Shown here: positions 1 through 9,966 of the stretch, one piece after another | Numbering within the stretch: the stretch's first letter is position 1 | Layout of the letters: each line of letters opens with the position of its first letter | Source: Pachysolen tannophilus NRRL Y-2460 | Lineage: Eukaryota; Ascomycota; Pichiomycetes; Alaninales; Pachysolenaceae | DNA length: 64,000 nucleotides | Assembly: GCA_001661245.1 (NCBI GenBank) | Contig: KV454017.1 | Location: forward strand, 557,559 to 621,558 | Direction: 5' to 3' | Notes under the pieces: model-generated | The model's input: the letters and a program-made list of their open reading frames with translations, nothing else | What the model was told of the DNA's origin: nothing | Databases searched by the model: none | Program-made: the position numbers and the translations under genes

Positions 1-2100
1 CATCATACCACCCATACCAATATCACCATAACTTCCAACAACTTTTTCTGTTGGTTTTAAAATTTCAATCCATTTCATTTCTTCTTTTATAGCTTTTAAA
101 TGTCTCTTTGTAGTTGGTGAATTATATGCATAACTAACCATTGATGGTGCTAATAAAATTGGATATTGTGTATTCCATGCTCTAACAACATTTGTTAATA
201 AATTATCACAAAGTCCAAGTGCAATCTTAGATAAAGTGTTTGCAGTTAATGGTGCAATTATTAAGATATCAGCCCAACGACGTAATTCTATATGTAATAC
301 AGGATCTGATCTTGCACCCCATGTAGACCATTCATCTTTATCTCTCCATATTTGAACATTTGTTGGAAACTCACCACGAGAAACAAAATGTTCTGCTGCA
401 GAAGTTAAAATTAATTGTATTGAAATTTTACGTCCAAATATCTCTTCCAATTTATTTATTATTAATCTTGTCTTTTTGGTAGATACTGAACCACATATAC
501 CAAATAAAACATGGAATTTATTATCATCTTGAGGTAATCTTGCATCTATGATTTGCTTTGTCACTGGAGACAGAACTGATGTTGGATGGCCAGTTGCAAC
601 ACCATTCGATGATTGCGCATTAGTGGAAGCTGCTGGTCCTCCTCCTCCTCCTGCTGGTCCTGCTACTCCAGGTCCTCCTCCTGTTGCTGCCACCCCAACT
701 ATTGACAGAGGTCCATGCAAGTTGCTGGCGCTCCTTCTTGAATCTCGATCATTAATACTATTTAGAGCTGTATCTATGGGTACGGGTACATTTCTTGATT
801 CACATGTACTAGCAGATCCACTGCGTGATCTAGATTCGCCACTACTTCCACCATGCTTCAAAGTATCATCAACATAAAAATGTGCATGCATAGATGGTAA
901 TTTTTGATGATGAAATTGTTGTTGATTTAATTTTAAATTTCTAACAGATAATTCACGATCATCATTAGATTGTCTTTCTTCATCAAATAATTCTGCCAAT
1001 TTTGATGAAGATTTCTCTCTTGCTGCATGGGCTGCAGCAGCTGATACTACAGCTTGAGCAGCAGCTCTTCCTCTTAATAATGCACCTCCTGCTGGTATTG
1101 TTTCTCTTTCTCTTTCTCTTTCTCTTTGTTGTTGTTGTTGACTTACTATAGAAGGAACAGGTGATTTTGGAGGTGAAATAAAATGTGGTTTTATCGAACT
1201 TGGAGAACATGGATTTGATTGAACTAAAATCGATTGTGGTTGAGGAGAAACAACATGAGTATTTGTTGAATCCAATTTAATTGGTTTAAAATCATTTGTA
1301 ACAGGATTATTTGTAGAATTTGATACTCCAGGAATTACATCAGCAATCGAGTTTGTACTCACACTACCAATGGAATTTGTTGCAATAAATTGTTGTTGTG
1401 ATTGATTTGGTTTTAAAATTGGAGGAGGTGATGGACATCTTAAATTTGAAATTGCCATAACTCTTGGATTTTCTTGTTCAAATTGATCTTTAATACTATT
1501 AATATCCAGAGAGCTCCCATTATTTGCTTGATTGCTTGATATTGTTACTGATGATTTTTTATTAGTAAAAGTTTGACTCTTTGTTGTAGAATCAAATGTA
1601 ATGACTGGTTTCTTTCTTGGAGCATCGATATTATTTTCTGAAGCAACATCATTAACTGTGAAAGAAGAAGTTGAAGATATATCCACTGATGGCTGCTCTG
1701 CATTGGCATTGGCGTTGGTGCCGCTGTTGACACCGTTGTTGTTTGTGCTACTGTTGTTGCCGCCACTGGCACTGCCACTGGCGGTACCTACTTCTCTTCC
1801 CACTGAAGCTGCCGAGGCTGCCGCCAAAGCTACTGAAGCTGCTACCGAAGCTGCCGCCGGTGCATCACATTCCTGCTGTGGTTGTACCGCCAGCGCTGCT
1901 TCAGAAGATCCCGGTGCTGGTCCTGGTGATGGTGCTGCTCTATCTCCAAGAGCTTCACCTTCTCCATGGGTTACTCGCCGTTCCAGCTCTAATGAAGGAG
2001 AACCAACTACTCTATCCACCGTATGCAGTTCTCTTATTGCTGTTGTTGATGCATCACTACCATCTTTATTTGAATTATCTGGATTTGTTTCCCCCGTCAT
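1..2100 (-). CDS. SIS2: Hal3/Sis2/Vhs3-type protein (Ppz1 regulator, PPCDC-like flavoprotein fold), partial
   Basis: The frame is open from an ATG at 2100 to the left edge, 700 codons, so the C-terminus is missing. About 500 residues of low-complexity sequence (Ala/Ser/Gln/Pro rich, including an Arg-Glu repeat near 1104-1125) precede a flavoprotein domain. That domain has the His in HIELRRWAD (about residue 602), then APLTANTLSK, LAPSMVSYAYNS and GDIGMGGMM. In yeast, Hal3/Vhs3 inhibit phosphatase Ppz1 and join Cab3 in a heteromeric phosphopantothenoylcysteine decarboxylase, donating the catalytic His. The Asn of the usual PxMNxxMW loop is absent here (PSMVSYAY), as in Hal3/Vhs3 and unlike Cab3, so I place it on the Hal3 side. 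The family call is firm; the choice between SIS2 and VHS3 is not resolved. Confidence 0.88.
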   Translation of the reverse strand, partial: MTGETNPDNSNKDGSDASTTAIRELHTVDRVVGSPSLELERRVTHGEGEALGDRAAPSPGPAPGSSEAALAVQPQQECDAPAAASVAASVALAAASAASVGREVGTASGSASGGNNSSTNNNGVNSGTNANANAEQPSVDISSTSSFTVNDVASENNIDAPRKKPVITFDSTTKSQTFTNKKSSVTISSNQANNGSSLDINSIKDQFEQENPRVMAISNLRCPSPPPILKPNQSQQQFIATNSIGSVSTNSIADVIPGVSNSTNNPVTNDFKPIKLDSTNTHVVSPQPQSILVQSNPCSPSSIKPHFISPPKSPVPSIVSQQQQQRERERERETIPAGGALLRGRAAAQAVVSAAAAHAAREKSSSKLAELFDEERQSNDDRELSVRNLKLNQQQFHHQKLPSMHAHFYVDDTLKHGGSSGESRSRSGSASTCESRNVPVPIDTALNSINDRDSRRSASNLHGPLSIVGVAATGGGPGVAGPAGGGGGPAASTNAQSSNGVATGHPTSVLSPVTKQIIDARLPQDDNKFHVLFGICGSVSTKKTRLIINKLEEIFGRKISIQLILTSAAEHFVSRGEFPTNVQIWRDKDEWSTWGARSDPVLHIELRRWADILIIAPLTANTLSKIALGLCDNLLTNVVRAWNTQYPILLAPSMVSYAYNSPTTKRHLKAIKEEMKWIEILKPTEKVVGSYGDIGMGGMM

Positions 2101-2116
2101 TCCGTATTGAATAAAT

Positions 2117-2117
2117 A

Positions 2118-2152
<35 letters not shown>

Positions 2153-2154
2153 TA
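2117..2154. repeat. (TA)n microsatellite
   Basis: An almost pure TA run with one interruption lies just upstream of the SIS2-like start codon. It could extrude as a cruciform and is likely length-variable. Confidence 0.85.
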
Positions 2155-3368
2155 TAAAGCGGTTAGATTAACCCCTCGAACCCAAATGGTAAATTTAAAG
2201 AAAATATTGGATCACACCTTTGCAACAACTTGACAACAAAAAAAAAAAAAATAAATAAATAATAATAATAATAAAAATAATAAAAGAATTTAAAAAAATA
2301 AAAAAATTCTAGAAATACAAATACAAAATCAAGAAATTAAAATAAAAAAAANNNNNNNNNNNNNNNNNNNNNNNNNNNNNNNNNNNNNNNNNNNNNNNNN
2401 NNNNNNNNNNNNNNNNNNNNNNNNNNNNNNNNNNNNNNNNNNNNNNNNNNNNNNNNNNNNNNNNNNNNNNNNNNNNNNNNNNNNNNNNNNNNNNNNNNNN
2501 NNNNNNNNNNNNNNNNNNNNNNNNNNNNNNNNNNNNNNNNNNNNNNNNNNNNNNNNNNNNNNNNNNNNNNNNNNNNNNNNNNNNNNNNNNNNNNNNNNNN
2601 NNNNNNNNNNNNNNNNNNNNNNNNNNNNNNNNNNNNNNNNNNNNNNNNNNNNNNNNNNNNNNNNNNNNNNNNNNNNNNNNNNNNNNNNNNNNNNNNNNNN
2701 NNNNNNNNNNNNNNNNNNNNNNNNNNNNNNNNNNNNNNNNNNNNNNNNNNNNNNNNNNNNNNNNNNNNNNNNNNNNNNNNNNNNNNNNNNNNNNNNNNNN
2801 NNNNNNNNNNNNNNNNNNNNNNNNNNNNNNNNNNNNNNNNNNNNNNNNNNNNNNNNNNNNNNNNNNNNNNNNNNNNNNNNNNNNNNNNNNNNNNNNNNNN
2901 NNNNNNNNNNNNNNNNNNNNNNNNNNNNNTTATTATTATTATTATTTATTTTATTATTATTATTAGTTAGTTACGTTTAGTTTATTTTATTTTNTTTTTN
3001 TTTTTTTTAAATTTTTATTTTTCTTTCTTTTTTGGTAATTGATTTTTCTTAAATTATTTTGTTTTTTGTTAGATGATTTATATAATACAAAGGAAAAAAA
3101 ACTTTTTATGCTTTTTTTTTTTTTTTTGCTTTTAAAATTGCGAGAAAAATAAAAAATAAAAAATTAAAAAAAATTTTTTTTCCTTTGTTAAATTATGTAT
3201 GACATAATAGAAAAAATTAATACAAAAAATTAAAAATTAAAATAAGCAAAAAAAAAATTAATTTTTTAATAAAATAAAGAAAAGGAAATTACCGAATTCA
3301 GTAACTCAAGACTCAGCACAAATAGGGTTAATAATATCCAAATAGAGAAAAAAAAAACCAGAATTTTG
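2155..3368. other. Intergenic sequence with assembly gap
   Basis: AT-rich spacer between the SIS2-like gene and NOB1. It holds a run of N at 2352-2929 and single Ns at 2994 and 3000, flanked by AAT/ATT-type simple sequence and homopolymers, which is probably why assembly failed. I see no gene. A tRNA-like GGTTCGA on the minus strand near 2175 has no matching T-stem. Confidence 0.8.
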
Positions 3369-4787
3369 TTAGCATTTTTTCTTTGTTGAATTTACAAATT
3401 TACTTCTGCCAACTCTAACACCTGTTGGCCTTATATCTTGTTGTGATGTAAAGGGAGAAACATAATTATCTGCACTTCCACCACCTATCCATTCCAGTAA
3501 TAATTTTTCATTTTGTTTTCTTTGCCATAAATCATTTTTTAATGCTTGTTGATATTCTTTTTGATCTTCATTTAATAATATTATTTCTTGTTTATTATTT
3601 TTATTTTGTTGATGTTGGAAACCTGAATTTCCATATTTTTTAATTGAATTTTTTGATAATGGTGATGGTAATGAATATTTATCTCCTCTTTTATGCCATT
3701 CAAAATTTTTTTTCAAATGTGGTGTTATTTCACCTGTTTTAGAATCAATACTAACTGCACATCTTAATAATGTTGAACCTCCACAATATGGACAAAAATG
3801 TTTTGGTTTACCATCTTTTGGTAAAGGAGTTAAACGGAAACATGCATGACATCTAAACATATAATTTCTTACTCTTTTAATTCTTAATCCAGACATTGAA
3901 TTCATTAAATTTAAACCAATTTGTAAAGATACATTTTGACAAGCAAAATCACCAGTTGTTAATGCAACTTTAATTTTAATTTTACCTGTAGTACTAGTTT
4001 CTTTTTCAATTTTCTCATTACTATCTTTTATCATTTCTTCTTGAAGATTTTCTAGAGTTATCCAATCACCATCATCATCTTCTTCATTAAATTCAGGTTC
4101 TAAAGAAACAGATAATGATTCAACTTCTCTTGCTTCTCTTTTCTCTCTTTGTTTCTTCCCACCTCTTCTTTTCTTTTTTTGCTTCCCTTCACCTGTCCCT
4201 ATTTTTTGAGAAACAGATGTCCATTCTCCTGTTTTCGAAGAATCTTCATCTTCCTCATCATCCTTAGATAAAACTTTATCAACTGGTGATGTTTCTACAC
4301 CAGCAGCTATTGCTGTTTCTGCATCAGCAGCTATTTTTTGAGGAAAAATTTTTTTCTCACCTGGGTATTTCCTTAATCTCCAATCTCCATTGTTCAATTC
4401 ATACTCTAATTCATAAGCTAATGCAATTATATGAATATCATTAATAGAGAGAACTGAATAATCTCCTGTAAGTTTAGAAAATTCTGAAACTCTCTTAATA
4501 AATTCAGGTTTTGGTTGTCTTATTTTTAAATTAGATCCCCATAGCACTAACTGAGATTTTGCAAAATCATCTTTTAACTCAGAAAATACCCCAGGTGTAG
4601 TTATAAAATTATCTGCAAATTTTTGTAAAACATCTGCAGTTTGAGTAATTAAAGGTCCCGCATCAAGTATTAATGTATTCACTTTTTTAGAAATATGATC
4701 TATACCAACACCATTCAACTTTCCTTCTTCTTCTTCTTCTTCTTTTCTCCTTTCAACACAAATATCTTCCAGATTAACACCACTCAT
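3369..4787 (-). CDS. NOB1: 20S pre-rRNA D-site endonuclease Nob1
   Basis: 472 residues. Nob1 makes the last cut that matures the 3' end of 18S rRNA in the cytoplasmic pre-40S particle. The PIN domain starts at LILDAGPLI (about residue 39) and includes the GDYSVLSINDIHIIALAYE stretch. A Lys/Arg/Glu-rich linker with RRGGKK follows, then a zinc ribbon with CHACF and CPYCGG pairs, and the tail IGGGSADNY typical of the family. Compared with my recollection of the S. cerevisiae protein, the N-terminus is about 25 residues longer and carries an acidic Glu tract from a GAA repeat; no later in-frame ATG precedes the PIN domain, so the ATG at 4787 is the only plausible start. It shares a 282-bp divergent promoter with SGT1. 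Confidence 0.95.
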   Translation of the reverse strand: MSGVNLEDICVERRKEEEEEEGKLNGVGIDHISKKVNTLILDAGPLITQTADVLQKFADNFITTPGVFSELKDDFAKSQLVLWGSNLKIRQPKPEFIKRVSEFSKLTGDYSVLSINDIHIIALAYELEYELNNGDWRLRKYPGEKKIFPQKIAADAETAIAAGVETSPVDKVLSKDDEEDEDSSKTGEWTSVSQKIGTGEGKQKKKRRGGKKQREKREAREVESLSVSLEPEFNEEDDDGDWITLENLQEEMIKDSNEKIEKETSTTGKIKIKVALTTGDFACQNVSLQIGLNLMNSMSGLRIKRVRNYMFRCHACFRLTPLPKDGKPKHFCPYCGGSTLLRCAVSIDSKTGEITPHLKKNFEWHKRGDKYSLPSPLSKNSIKKYGNSGFQHQQNKNNKQEIILLNEDQKEYQQALKNDLWQRKQNEKLLLEWIGGGSADNYVSPFTSQQDIRPTGVRVGRSKFVNSTKKKC

Positions 4788-4943
4788 TATCTCTAAAACA
4801 AGAAACCTAGTTGAGTATCAGTATTATTCTTTTCTTAATTTTAACTAGAAAACTTTTCACTTTTTACAAAAATAAAAAATAAAATTTTATATTTTTTTCA
4901 TATTAAACCCATCACGTCCCAAAATGGAAGAAAACACTTTATT

Positions 4944-4951
4944 TTCCAGAA
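4944..4951. promoter_or_regulatory. Candidate heat-shock element in the NOB1/SGT1 divergent promoter
   Basis: TTCCAGAA fits the TTCnnGAA core of an Hsf1 site, with an imperfect third unit next to it. It lies about 120 bp upstream of the SGT1 ATG. SGT1 is an Hsp90 co-chaperone, so Hsf1 control is plausible, but a two-unit match is weak evidence. Confidence 0.35.
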
Positions 4952-5069
4952 GAACTTAAAGGCTAAAAGAAACTAAAACTTTTGAAGTGTTGCTGGTGTT
5001 GGTATTTATATACGAGATACAATTTGTTGTTAATTGAGTTATTGTGGTAAATTATTACTTATTGCAAGA

Positions 5070-6164
5070 ATGAGTGTTACTTCTTATACCAAGAAAGGTG
5101 ATGAACTTTCTGCTAAAGACAAATACGAAGAAGCTATTGAACAATATGGGTTGGCTTTAAAAGCAGAAAATAATTCTTTTAAACCATTATATGGTAGAAG
5201 TATTTGTTATCAAAGGTTGAAGCAAAATGATCTAGCAATTAAAGATTTGGAGAAATGTCTTGATATAGCTTTAGAAAGAGGTCATAGGGAGAAAATAGCA
5301 TTAGTTTATTTTAGGTTGGCTATAGTGTATTTTAATATTAATAGTGTGGCATTATCATTGGAAAATTTAAATAAGGCAATACAGTATGGTTGTAATGATC
5401 CAAGTTTATCTATTTGGAAACTGAAAATTACTCAAAGGGCTGAAAGAAATGAAGAAGATCAGAAAAAATTGGTACAACAAAACATTAATAATACCACAGA
5501 ATTAAATTCAAAGTCAAATGTATCAAATACTCAATTAAAACCAAGATTCGATTATTATCAATCTAGTGAGTCGGTGACTGTGGATTTTTTTTTAAAAAAT
5601 GTTGATAAAGAAAATTTGATTCTTGATTTTCAAGAAGATTCGGTTACTATCTTATTAAAAGATGAAAAACTGGATTCACAGCTTAAGTATACCATTTCAC
5701 CTCTTTTCGATAAGATCAATGTTCAACAAAGTACATATAGAGTCTTGAAAACTAAAATAGAAATTACATTACTGAAAGAGACAAAAGGAATTAAATGGAA
5801 CTCTTTAGAAAAAACTGGAAATGAGTCCGGGTCACAGGTCTCCCAAAATCATTTTTCAACAATAAAACAATCAGATCAACATTTGTTAACATCATCGTAT
5901 CCAACCTCTTCTAAAAAGGGTAAAAATTGGTCAGAAATAAAAATTGATGATGAAGATGATGAAAAAGAAGAGGCTGACCTGGATGAAAATGCATTTTTCA
6001 GACAATTGTATGCAAACGCAGATGATGACACTAGGAGAGCAATGATGAAGAGTTTTATAGAATCTAATGGAACGGCCTTGTCTACAAATTGGGAAACTGC
6101 AAAGGATGAAAAATACGATATTAACGCTCCAAGTGGAGTAACCCCTAAGAAATGGAATAGTTAA
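5070..6164 (+). CDS. SGT1: Sgt1, Hsp90 co-chaperone (TPR-CS-SGS)
   Basis: 364 residues from the ATG at 5070. The same frame is open 12 codons further upstream, but only from a TTG. Sgt1 links Hsp90 to kinetochore assembly (CBF3/Skp1) and SCF ubiquitin ligases. Three TPR-like helical pairs fill about residues 1-110, a CS domain (beta-sandwich, FDYYQSSESVTVDFFLKN) lies at about 155-245, and the C-terminal SGS domain carries FFRQLYANADDDTRRAMMKS and FIESNGTALSTNW, the family signature. The protein ends GVTPKKW..., also typical. It is convergent with ASE1 (149 bp between stops). A CTG codon at 5979 sits in an acidic stretch (EAD-CTG-DEN) where Ser is more natural than Leu. Confidence 0.95.
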   Translation: MSVTSYTKKGDELSAKDKYEEAIEQYGLALKAENNSFKPLYGRSICYQRLKQNDLAIKDLEKCLDIALERGHREKIALVYFRLAIVYFNINSVALSLENLNKAIQYGCNDPSLSIWKLKITQRAERNEEDQKKLVQQNINNTTELNSKSNVSNTQLKPRFDYYQSSESVTVDFFLKNVDKENLILDFQEDSVTILLKDEKLDSQLKYTISPLFDKINVQQSTYRVLKTKIEITLLKETKGIKWNSLEKTGNESGSQVSQNHFSTIKQSDQHLLTSSYPTSSKKGKNWSEIKIDDEDDEKEEADLDENAFFRQLYANADDDTRRAMMKSFIESNGTALSTNWETAKDEKYDINAPSGVTPKKWNS

Positions 6165-6313
6165 CTTTTTTTTCACTCAAAAAATAGAATTATGAAAAGA
6201 AAATAATATCATTCATTCCTTGTAATATATTAGTTCCGTCCATTGAATTTATATAGTTCAAAAAGAAAAGAAAAAAAAAAAAAAAAAAAAAAAGAAAAAA
6301 AAAACCTATATCA

Positions 6314-9166
6314 TTATATACCAATATTACTGTTGAATACAGATCTATCATCTTCGCTACTTATATATTGTTTGCTATTGACTTTAGCATCTTGATTCTC
6401 CTTATTTTCCTCAAAAAAATTACTTGAATCACCTTCACTCGATAACTGTATTGGTCTTTCAAGAATAGAATTGTTCGATCTATTATTGATATGGTTAAGA
6501 TTTGGCTTGATTATAGGTAACTTTACCGGCATTTTTGATTGTCTTTGAGGTGAAACGTTAAATGTCCTTATCGGAGATTTTAAAATACTATTACCAGTGT
6601 GTTTCAACTGTGGACTTCTCTTACTGATATTAATTACATCCTTATTATTGGTAATATTTATCAATACAGCTCTATTTGGAGATAATAATTTTCGTTTGGG
6701 TATTCTGCTATTATTATCTTCAGATTTAGATTCAGGACTCGAGGAATAACTTAATATCTGCGAAATAGGTGTGGTAGCTGGTTGTGGTCTCTTTTTGGTA
6801 ACTTTTGAATTTTTCATTGAAGTTGAATAGAAGTTTGTCTTGCCAAATTTAAAGGATTGCTCTGTATTGTTTTTTGTTTCCAATAGCCCTCTTCTGACAG
6901 GAGTTTCATCAATAATTGGTAACGAAGCTTGTCTGGAAATAGAGGTCGAAAAATTAGCAGTTCTCTTCGATGATAATCTAGAAGGTTGTTGCCTGTTAAC
7001 ATTAGATCGAAGTGATGTTGATGGTGCAGATCTAATACTGCTATTTAACCTTTCATTATTTTGCTGTTTTCTCTTTACCGATGGTTTTGTGTTTAATTGT
7101 TCTTCTAAAGTTATCAATTGATCATAATATATGCTATCACCAGTATGACAAAAAGGTTTTTTATTTTTCAATTCATAATTCTGTAATTCAAGTTTCAAGT
7201 CGTTAATCGTTAATGGAAGAAGTCTTGCTAACCGGGACCTTGTCTTCTCCTCTTCTTTCAAAATTCTAAATGAATTTCTTTGAAGTAATCTTGAGGAATC
7301 TTTACAATTTTCTTCTAAAGCATATTTTTCTTGTAATAAAGAATTAAATTGGTCGATTAATGATAATATTGGTTTCAATTCCTCAACCTGAATATTTAGT
7401 TTTTCAATATAATCATTATGCAAATCAAACATTTCTTCATTATAATCCGACTCATCATTGTTGAAAAAAAGGGGAAATTCTTTGTGCCTTTCTTCAATTG
7501 AGTAATTTAAAAGGTTCCAATTTTGTTCAATTTTAATTCTTGATTCTTCAATAAATTTTGAAATATATACTATTTTTAAATTGTTCAATCTTTTCAATTC
7601 TTTTTCAAAATTTATAATTGATGAGTTGCGTAAATTATTGTTCTGTGCTAAAAATTTATTGATATATTCATCCTTATCTTGATCTAACTTGTACCATAGG
7701 CTTTGACAGTTATTTAATAATAAATTCAATTTATCTTGTCTTGATTTCCTTTCATTGTCCAACTTGTTGTATAGCATATTTAGTTCTGAAATAGTTTTTG
7801 TCTTCAATCCAATATTAACATGAACCAACTCTAAAAAATTATCAAATTTTTCAATGTCCTGATCTTTTTGTAATTCCATTAGATATAAAACTTTTTCATT
7901 TTTTTCCTTAGGATCATAATATAAATCATTATATAACAGATCTATTTTACCTGAAAGATTTAAAATATTTTTAATCCTTTGCTCTGTTTCAATTTTTATG
8001 TTTGAAATTTCTTCAATTATCTTATTTTGCATCAGGAAAGAAATTTTACCAAAACTTGTTTTATTTAATAGAATATCTAGCTCTTTATAATTGTGAAATT
8101 GATTTATATCTTTATCACAATAGTATCTTGCCTGTTCCAAACTAGGTAATTCGTCAAGCAATGATTCATTCTTAAATTTATAGTTATCAATTTTATAACA
8201 ATAATCATATAATTTGATGACTTTATTACTTATATTTGTAACTTTGCTAATAAAAATAGGTACCATTTTTTGCAAAGCTTCCAGCAATGTCTCTTTTAAA
8301 GTAAGTAAATTTATACTTGTCAAATTTTCAGTATCTAATTTCAATAATATCTTTGAAATCTCACTATTATTTGTATTTTTATCAAAACTGTTGTTAAATT
8401 TTTCAATAATCTTTTGAATGTTATAAGGAATTAATACTTTTTGTTGTTTTGCATAATCTTGAGCAAAATTTATAGTTAATATATTGGAAATTTCAATTAT
8501 AACATTCAATATATCGATAATTTCCAAGCTTAATGTTTGTCTTGTTAAATTTGAATTTTTTATAAGATCACTTAAACCATTTAATAAAACAGTTTCTATT
8601 TCTTTCAAATTATCAGCTGAGTAACCAATTTCGTTATAAATATCTTTCAACAACAACAAGGACTCATTGATATTTTGTAACAAGTCTATGTTATCGTTAT
8701 TGACTTCGCTATTTGGGCTTTTATTAAAACAATCCAGCTGTTCTGCCTGTGGATTTGTTAAGTGGAAAAAAGTATTGTCATTATCATTGTCATTGTCATT
8801 GTCATTGTCGTTGCAATTGTCGTTGTTTCCATTTGATGAAAATTGGGTATATTCATGTTGCTGTTGTATCCGTTTATGAACAGATAGAAGTTGACTTTGC
8901 AAGCTCTCACCCGAAACAAAACCTTGAATAGGGCACTCGGGTTCCTGGATATCTGCAATTTGAGTGCTATCGCTATTAAAACTCTTATTACTGGCAGAAG
9001 ATATTGATACTTGTTCTTCTCCCTCATCCTTTTGTATTTCCGCAGAAGGCACACACCCATTGCTGCTTGTATATAATTTTTGAATTGCAGTAATAGACTG
9101 GAGGATCTGGTTTAGCTGATCCGGTGTGAGCTGTGATAAATTGATATTTGCTTGATTATTATTCAT
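6314..9166 (-). CDS. ASE1: Ase1/PRC1/MAP65 spindle midzone microtubule bundler
   Basis: 950 residues from the ATG at 9166; the frame extends upstream only through a GTG. Ase1 dimers cross-link antiparallel microtubules in the anaphase spindle midzone. Long predicted coiled coil and helical segments span about residues 150-560. The conserved spectrin-like microtubule-binding region follows, with LWYKLDQDKDEY, NWNLLNYSIEERHKEF and then DSSRLLQRNSFRILKEEEK, the strongest family motif. The C-terminus is basic and Ser-rich, with S-P-x-R/K-type CDK sites (SPNR, SPIR, SPQR), as expected for a protein whose activity is switched at anaphase onset. An Asp-Asn repeat near residue 125 is encoded by a GACAAT-type hexanucleotide repeat (about 8777-8822). 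S. cerevisiae Ase1 is of similar length. Confidence 0.9.
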   Translation of the reverse strand: MNNNQANINLSQLTPDQLNQILQSITAIQKLYTSSNGCVPSAEIQKDEGEEQVSISSASNKSFNSDSTQIADIQEPECPIQGFVSGESLQSQLLSVHKRIQQQHEYTQFSSNGNNDNCNDNDNDNDNDNDNTFFHLTNPQAEQLDCFNKSPNSEVNNDNIDLLQNINESLLLLKDIYNEIGYSADNLKEIETVLLNGLSDLIKNSNLTRQTLSLEIIDILNVIIEISNILTINFAQDYAKQQKVLIPYNIQKIIEKFNNSFDKNTNNSEISKILLKLDTENLTSINLLTLKETLLEALQKMVPIFISKVTNISNKVIKLYDYCYKIDNYKFKNESLLDELPSLEQARYYCDKDINQFHNYKELDILLNKTSFGKISFLMQNKIIEEISNIKIETEQRIKNILNLSGKIDLLYNDLYYDPKEKNEKVLYLMELQKDQDIEKFDNFLELVHVNIGLKTKTISELNMLYNKLDNERKSRQDKLNLLLNNCQSLWYKLDQDKDEYINKFLAQNNNLRNSSIINFEKELKRLNNLKIVYISKFIEESRIKIEQNWNLLNYSIEERHKEFPLFFNNDESDYNEEMFDLHNDYIEKLNIQVEELKPILSLIDQFNSLLQEKYALEENCKDSSRLLQRNSFRILKEEEKTRSRLARLLPLTINDLKLELQNYELKNKKPFCHTGDSIYYDQLITLEEQLNTKPSVKRKQQNNERLNSSIRSAPSTSLRSNVNRQQPSRLSSKRTANFSTSISRQASLPIIDETPVRRGLLETKNNTEQSFKFGKTNFYSTSMKNSKVTKKRPQPATTPISQILSYSSSPESKSEDNNSRIPKRKLLSPNRAVLINITNNKDVINISKRSPQLKHTGNSILKSPIRTFNVSPQRQSKMPVKLPIIKPNLNHINNRSNNSILERPIQLSSEGDSSNFFEENKENQDAKVNSKQYISSEDDRSVFNSNIGI

Positions 9167-9966
9167 CGTCACTTAACTAATTAATCTTGAAAAATCTTCA
9201 AAAAAAAAAAAAAAAAAAGATATTACAAATGTCAATATCTTTCACTTCAAATATAAAACTTAAACAAATAACATCTGATAGTCCCTATGAGATCAGAATC
9301 TACCAATTAGCCTTTTCAACTACTTAATACCTATCAAATACAAAATTTGTGATATATATTTCTTCTATCCATATATTTGAGAGATGAGATAATTTTGTAA
9401 ACAATCTTCTCTAAAAAAAGATTTCCTCATTAGGCAAAGTGTAAACAGTGCTTCTTGTCCTAGTGTTTGCGTGCACTACTTTTTGGGGTTTGGGTTGAGT
9501 TATTACAAAATTAACCAAAAAGATCTTAGGCTGATGATGATCTACTACTACTACAAGTGTTTGACCTTTTATTATTTTTCAAAAAAAAGTGACAGATATC
9601 TATTATGTATAGTTTTCATTTCCGGAGATATAAATAAAATATTTAAATAAGGTGAAGACAAAATCAGAAAAGAGTTTCTCTTTTTTTTCATTTTTTTTTA
9701 TTTTTTTTTTTTTCTTTTGATTTTTTTTTTTGGCAAAACTATAACATCATCCATTTGTTTTTTAGTTTTTTTTTTTTTTTTCATATATATAATTTTCTCA
9801 TTCTTTGTTCATTAAATAAGCTCCAAGTACAATAAATAACCTTAAAATTCAGTAACTAAAACCAGTAAACACTTTTAAGTTTAGCAAAAAAAAACTTTTG
9901 CATTTGCATTTCCATTTTTTTTTTTTTTTTTTTTTCCTTTTTTTTTTTAGAAAATATTTGTCGATA
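9167..9966. other. Intergenic, ASE1 upstream region
   Basis: About 800 bp between the ASE1 start and the DRE2 stop. It is mostly AT-rich with long poly-T tracts (9660-9770 and 9915-9950). I see no ORF with a real ATG, no tRNA boxes and no clear cell-cycle box. Confidence 0.7.

Noticed and set aside
2165-2195. tRNA remnant on the minus strand (GGGTTCGAGG word)
   Set aside because: No pairing T-stem, A box or acceptor stem could be found.
8758-9060. Alternative-frame ORF rich in Thr-Met repeats opposite the ASE1 N-terminus
   Set aside because: Shadow of the GACAAT repeat of ASE1 in another frame.
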